64,000 bases of DNA, taken from the NCBI RefSeq assembly GCF_003313335.1, contig NZ_QMHP01000006.1, positions 286,776-350,775 of the forward strand, in the 5' to 3' direction. Of this stretch, positions 60,321 through 64,000 are shown in pieces; positions within the stretch are counted from its first letter, which is position 1; each line of letters begins with the position of its first letter. The notes beneath the pieces are model-generated. The model was not told where the DNA came from, did no database searches, and was given only the letters and a program-made list of their open reading frames with translations. Position numbers and translations under genes: made by a program. This stretch comes from Pedobacter zeaxanthinifaciens (GTDB lineage: Bacteria > Bacteroidota > Bacteroidia > Sphingobacteriales > Sphingobacteriaceae).

Positions 60321-60399
60321 AATATTGTTTTACAAAGAACTAAACTATCTCGCTATACGTATAAAAATGATATAGCGAATCATCATCACTACCTACCTT

Positions 60400-61521
60400 A
60401 TGATTAATATTTCAGAAAATGCAATAGCTCACCTGCATCAAACACGTGTGAGAAGTCAACTCATTTATATCGTAGTCTTACTTGCTGTTGCTGCAACATT
60501 TGTTTCTCTGCCATTTATATACACCTCTGTAAGTGTTAAAGGACAAGGAATTTTGCAGAGCGGTATAGAAAAAGTCGAATTGTTATCTCCTGCTAATGGC
60601 CGATTGATTTCGGTGAATTTGAAAGACAACCAAAAGGTGAAAAAAGGAGAAAAGTTGCTCATACTTGACGCTGGCCTACCTGCACAACAAAACCAATTAC
60701 TAGACGAGCATACAAACGATTTAAATGCAAAGCTATCAGATGCTAAAAATCTTTTAAAAAATATACAAATTCATCAATTAAAGACCGCCTTTTATCAAGC
60801 TAGCTGGCAGGAGTTTCAAACTCAGTTAGTAAAAGCAAAAATTGAAACAGACCAAGCATTTAGAATTTACCAGCGATACCAAATACTTTATAATAAACAA
60901 GCTGTTACACTTGCTGAATATGAGCAATATAAGTTCAACTACGAACATGCTTTGAGTGGTCAAGAAATTCTTCAAAAAAAGTATAGAAGCCAATGGAACA
61001 ATGAAGCCAATCAGTGGAATAATGAGCTTCGTGATCTTAAGAATCAGCAAGTTCAATTGAGGGAGCAGGAAAAGCAGTACACTTTAAAGGCAACTATTGA
61101 TGGGTCTATCCAAAACCTCACCGGGCTGCAAGTTGGTGCTTTTATTTATGCAAATCAAAAAATAGGAGAGATAAGCCCAGACAGTGCTTTGGTTGCCTTT
61201 TGCTATGTTAAACCAAGCGATATTGGCTTGATTAAGAAATTTCAGGAAGTTCGCTTCCAAATAGATGCTTTTAACTATAACCAGTGGGGAGTGGTAACGG
61301 GTAAGGTAATTGATATTTCTGATGACGTTATTGTGCAAAATCAAACTCCGTTCTTCAAAGTAAAATGTGTACTTGATAAAGATTATTTGCAGCTAAAGAA
61401 TGGTTATAAAGGCTACATTAAAAAGGGGATGACTTTTAACGCCAATTTTCTAGTAGCTAAGCGCAGCCTATATCAACTATTATATGATAAAGCAGATAAT
61501 TGGCTAAATCCCAAAAAATAA
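60400..61521 (+). CDS. HlyD-type membrane-fusion adaptor of a type I exporter
   Basis: 373 residues. One transmembrane helix near residues 20-42, then a split biotinyl/lipoyl-like domain (IEKVELLSPANGRLISVNLKDNQKVKKGEKLLILDAG), a long coiled coil about residues 100-220 (LLDEHTNDLNAKLSDAKNLLKN...) and a closing beta-barrel (TIDGSIQNLTGLQVGAFIYANQKIGEISPD). It links the ABC exporter to an outer-membrane channel. Followed 17 bases later by the C39-type ABC gene, so the two are one operon. Confidence 0.92.
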   Translation: MINISENAIAHLHQTRVRSQLIYIVVLLAVAATFVSLPFIYTSVSVKGQGILQSGIEKVELLSPANGRLISVNLKDNQKVKKGEKLLILDAGLPAQQNQLLDEHTNDLNAKLSDAKNLLKNIQIHQLKTAFYQASWQEFQTQLVKAKIETDQAFRIYQRYQILYNKQAVTLAEYEQYKFNYEHALSGQEILQKKYRSQWNNEANQWNNELRDLKNQQVQLREQEKQYTLKATIDGSIQNLTGLQVGAFIYANQKIGEISPDSALVAFCYVKPSDIGLIKKFQEVRFQIDAFNYNQWGVVTGKVIDISDDVIVQNQTPFFKVKCVLDKDYLQLKNGYKGYIKKGMTFNANFLVAKRSLYQLLYDKADNWLNPKK

Positions 61522-61538
61522 AAATACATCTAAATCCT

Positions 61539-63695
61539 ATGTCTAAATTAATCAAACAGAGAGATATCACTGATTGCGGTGCCGCTTGCTTGGCATCTAT
61601 TTCTGCACATTACAAGTTAAAACTGCCGGTAGCAAAAGTTAGGCAGTATGCCAGTACAGACACTAAAGGTACCAACGTACTCGGCTTGGTTGAAGCCGCT
61701 ACTAAACTAGGATTCGAAGCTAAAGGCGTAAAGGGAACCTTGGATAGTTTGAAGAAAATTCCGCTTCCGGCAATTGCTCATGTCATCGTTAAACAACATT
61801 TGCACCATTATGTGGTAATTTATAAGGTAACCGATAAGCATATAGAAATTATGGATCCAGCTACCGGGAAACTAGAACGTAAAATTTTAGCTGAATTTAC
61901 AAAAGAGTGGACCGGAGTTTTAGTGTTGCTATTGCCTGCCGAAACATTTAAAGCTGGTAACGAAAAGGTGGCAAATTCCACCCGATTTTGGCAACTGATA
62001 GCGCCTCATCAAAGCATTGTTTTTCAAGCGCTTTTTGGTTCTATAGTGTATACGATACTGGGCTTATCAACATCTATTTTTGTACAAAAAATAACCGATC
62101 ATGTTTTGGTAGATGGCAATAGAAATTTGCTTAACCTCATGAGTATCATTATGGTGGGGATTCTATTGCTACAGTTGTTCATTGGTGCTACAAAAACCAT
62201 TTTTACCATGCGCACCGGCCAACAAATTGATGTTCGATTGATTTTAGGCTACTATAAACACCTGCTAAAATTACCACAGCAATTTTTCGATACCATGCGT
62301 GTTGGGGAAATTATTTCCAGGGTTAACGATGCTGTGAAAATAAGGGCGTTTATTAATGACGTTGCTACAAGTCTAGTAGTAAATGTATTCATCGTCATTT
62401 TTTCTTTTGCTTTAATGTTTACCTACTATTGGAAACTAGCACTAATTATGCTGGCGGTAATACCGATGTATTTGCTGGTTTATTTGATCACCAATAAGCT
62501 CAATAAAAAGATACAGAGGAGGCTCATGGAAAATGCAGCTGATTTGGAAAGCCAATTAGTTGAAAGTTTAAACGCTGTTGGAACTATTAAGCGCTTTGGT
62601 ATAGAGGATTTTACAAATAACCAAACCGAAACACGCTTCATCACTTTGTTGCGCACCGTCTATAAATCAGGGAAAAATAGCGTTTTTTCAGGCACATCGG
62701 TTGAACTGATATCACAGCTGCTTACCATTGTTTTGCTTTGGATAGGCGCTGGTTATGTACTTGATAACGAAATTACCCCCGGCGAACTTTTTTCTTTTTA
62801 CACTTTAATTGGTTATTTCACGGGTCCTGCGGCTAGCCTAATCGGTTCAAACAAGATCATACAAGATGCAATTATTGCAGCAGACAGGTTGTTTGAAATT
62901 ATGGATTTGGAGGTGGAAGATGACACCGCAAATGTGCAACTTACGGCTGACCTTGTTGGCGATATCAAGTTTGAAAATGTGGCGTTTAGGTATGGCAGCC
63001 GGGCCACGGTATTTGAGGATTTAAATCTCACCATTAATGCTGGTACGTTTACCGCCATTGTGGGAGAAAGCGGTTCAGGTAAAAGTACGCTAATGTCGTT
63101 GTTACAAAATATTTATCCCATCCAGCAGGGCAATATCATGATTGGCAAGTATGCACTTAAATATTTTAATAATGCCTCGTTGAGGAAGTTATTAGCGGTA
63201 GTGCCTCAGCAAATTGATCTTTTTGCAGGAAATGTAATAGATAACATCGCTGTTGGCGATGATGAGCCAAATATGCAACGTATTATCGAGCTTTGTACAC
63301 AGTTAGGTATCCTTTCTTTTGTGGAAAGTCTTCCGCAAGGTTTTAATACTTATCTGGGCGAGAATGGAACTTCTCTTTCAGGTGGGCAGCGCCAACGCAT
63401 TGCCATTGCCAGAGCGTTGTATCGTAATCCGGAAATATTGATTTTAGATGAGGCCACCTCTTCGTTAGATAGTGCTTCAGAACAATACGTACAACGTACC
63501 ATAGATTTATTGGTGCAGCAGCAAAAGACCATTATTGTAATTGCACACCGCTTAAGTACAGTGAAAAATGCCGATAAAATTATTGTGCTGGACAAAGGAA
63601 AAGTCGTAGAGGAAGGAACGCATGACGCATTGAGCATGCAAAATGCACATTACAACAATTTATGGAAACAGCAGTTTGGCAATTTGTCATCATAA
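61539..63695 (+). CDS. C39-peptidase-containing ABC exporter (bacteriocin-type)
   Basis: 718 residues from the ATG at 61539, which places the peptidase in the family register; an open frame starting at 61500 overlaps the HlyD gene. Residues 1-130 are a C39 cysteine peptidase with Cys13 in DITDCGAACLASI, His90 and Asp106 (IMDPATG). Six transmembrane segments follow, then the ATPase with GESGSGKST, LSGGQRQRI and ILILDEATSSLD. It cuts the double-glycine leader from a peptide and exports it. No double-glycine precursor was found in the window. Confidence 0.95.
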   Translation: MSKLIKQRDITDCGAACLASISAHYKLKLPVAKVRQYASTDTKGTNVLGLVEAATKLGFEAKGVKGTLDSLKKIPLPAIAHVIVKQHLHHYVVIYKVTDKHIEIMDPATGKLERKILAEFTKEWTGVLVLLLPAETFKAGNEKVANSTRFWQLIAPHQSIVFQALFGSIVYTILGLSTSIFVQKITDHVLVDGNRNLLNLMSIIMVGILLLQLFIGATKTIFTMRTGQQIDVRLILGYYKHLLKLPQQFFDTMRVGEIISRVNDAVKIRAFINDVATSLVVNVFIVIFSFALMFTYYWKLALIMLAVIPMYLLVYLITNKLNKKIQRRLMENAADLESQLVESLNAVGTIKRFGIEDFTNNQTETRFITLLRTVYKSGKNSVFSGTSVELISQLLTIVLLWIGAGYVLDNEITPGELFSFYTLIGYFTGPAASLIGSNKIIQDAIIAADRLFEIMDLEVEDDTANVQLTADLVGDIKFENVAFRYGSRATVFEDLNLTINAGTFTAIVGESGSGKSTLMSLLQNIYPIQQGNIMIGKYALKYFNNASLRKLLAVVPQQIDLFAGNVIDNIAVGDDEPNMQRIIELCTQLGILSFVESLPQGFNTYLGENGTSLSGGQRQRIAIARALYRNPEILILDEATSSLDSASEQYVQRTIDLLVQQQKTIIVIAHRLSTVKNADKIIVLDKGKVVEEGTHDALSMQNAHYNNLWKQQFGNLSS

Positions 63696-63697
63696 GT

Positions 63698-63753
63698 TTA
63701 TGATTTTGTCATCCTCGGCTTATGATTTTTGTCATCCTGAGCTAGTCGAAGGA
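63698..63753. repeat. Tandem pair of TTATGATTTTGTCATCCT units
   Basis: TTATGATTTTGTCATCCT at 63698-63715 is repeated at 63720-63738 with one extra T. The second merges with GTCATCCTGAGCTAGTCGAAGGA at 63731-63753, a string common between Bacteroidota genes. A shorter third trace (TTTGTCATCAT) precedes them at the gene end. Confidence 0.6.
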
Positions 63754-63801
63754 GCTATAAAAGTTTACCACTAGAATACCTAAAAACCTAAATAACTACT
63801 C

Positions 63802-64000
63802 ATGAAACTATTCGAATACATTGAACGCATTAACCTTTTGCATAAACTAATTAATGAAAGGCGCACAGGAACTCCAGCTCGCTTAGCAAAGCGTCTCAAT
63901 ATCTCTACTTCACGCTTATATGTCATATTAGATGAGTTGAAGCTTAAAGTGTGTATTTCGGAAATACTATCCATCCCTGTACGTTCCAAACTGTTCAGTA
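63802..64000 (+). CDS. HTH protein next to the C39 exporter, cut by the window edge
   Basis: 66 codons visible, ATG start, open to the edge. MKLFEYIERINLLHKLINER is followed by a helix-turn-helix (TPARLAKRLNISTSRLYVILDELKLK), resembling small HTH genes of Bacteroidota that I recall near bacteriocin-type exporters. After LKLK the reading becomes less typical (VCISEILSIPVRS), and in the +1 frame FRKYYPSLYV looks plausible, so a frameshift near 63949 cannot be excluded. The opposite-strand frame at the same place has no family look. The identity of the end cannot be settled here. Confidence 0.6.
   Translation, partial: MKLFEYIERINLLHKLINERRTGTPARLAKRLNISTSRLYVILDELKLKVCISEILSIPVRSKLFS

Noticed and set aside
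63780..63989. 69-codon minus-strand frame at the right edge
   Set aside because: It is antisense to the HTH gene, which has a clear family-like start.

Overview
The window looks like chromosomal DNA of a Bacteroidota member, most likely a Sphingobacteriaceae species close to Pedobacter. This is judged from protein style, the AT-rich sequence, the gene families (DUF2480, DUF2911, DUF3108, DUF3109, DUF4407, DUF4834, DUF5687, DUF6427), sdhC of the Bacteroidota type and promoters of the form TTTG-N19-TANNTTTG. Shine-Dalgarno sites are nearly absent, with one clear exception before rpsB. I saw no rRNA, tRNA, CRISPR array, transposase or phage gene. The genome assignment is inference; no database was searched.

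Layout. 1-890: start of a leftward succinate dehydrogenase operon (sdhC, sdhA cut by the edge). 890-8400: a DEAD-box helicase, a GxxExxY nuclease-like gene framed by a perfect 17-bp inverted repeat, rarA, a two-gene ABC transporter and an OmpA lipoprotein. 8400-13100: Gfo/Idh/MocA oxidoreductase, hutH and two tandem paralogous lipoproteins. 13500-18850: a translation block rplM-rpsI-rpsB-tsf, then nagA, pyrH and frr. 18880-20620: an ABC exporter. 20670-23500: leftward dTDP-sugar genes rfbB-rfbD-rfbA without rfbC. 23600-33960: a long leftward envelope region with DUF3109, DUF3108, DUF2480, a PpiD-like chaperone, lptC, an outer-membrane protein, coaX, DUF6427, a glycosyltransferase, an LpxH-like phosphoesterase and an unlisted 30-residue membrane peptide. 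34190-44810: acyltransferase, GbsR-type regulator, DCC thiol oxidoreductase, TIGR01777 oxidoreductase, small conserved genes, a PIG-L deacetylase, a short MutS homologue, and an Na+/solute symporter translationally coupled to an unlisted 41-residue membrane peptide. 45360-57740: DUF2911, epimerase, hydrolase, ClC channel, hutU, a probable metal-uptake TonB receptor with a His/Cys-rich small partner, DUF1579 and DUF4407. 58000-64000: rhodanese, an XRE regulator with two near-identical palindromes around it, a beta-barrel protein, and a HlyD plus C39-peptidase ABC exporter followed by an HTH gene cut by the right edge.

The least ordinary feature of the window is its population of small palindromic and dispersed repeats in intergenic DNA. 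At least five families can be seen by eye: (1) CACAGAT(G/A)CACAG inverted repeats at three loci, one enclosing the GxxExxY gene; (2) a 120-bp unit duplicated at 44.8-45.1 kb with a relative at 1.3 kb; (3) a 126-bp unit present in opposite orientations at 48.6 and 60.2 kb; (4) ACTTACGAAG palindromes at three loci; (5) GTCATTCCGAAG / TCATTTCGAA / GTCATCCTGAG type units. None carries a visible transposase, so they are candidates for elements moved in trans.

Candidates for something less described are the GxxExxY cassette with its gene-free relatives, the two small membrane peptides tied to larger genes, the paired palindromes around the XRE gene, and the C39 exporter module whose peptide cargo is not in the window and probably lies past the right edge.
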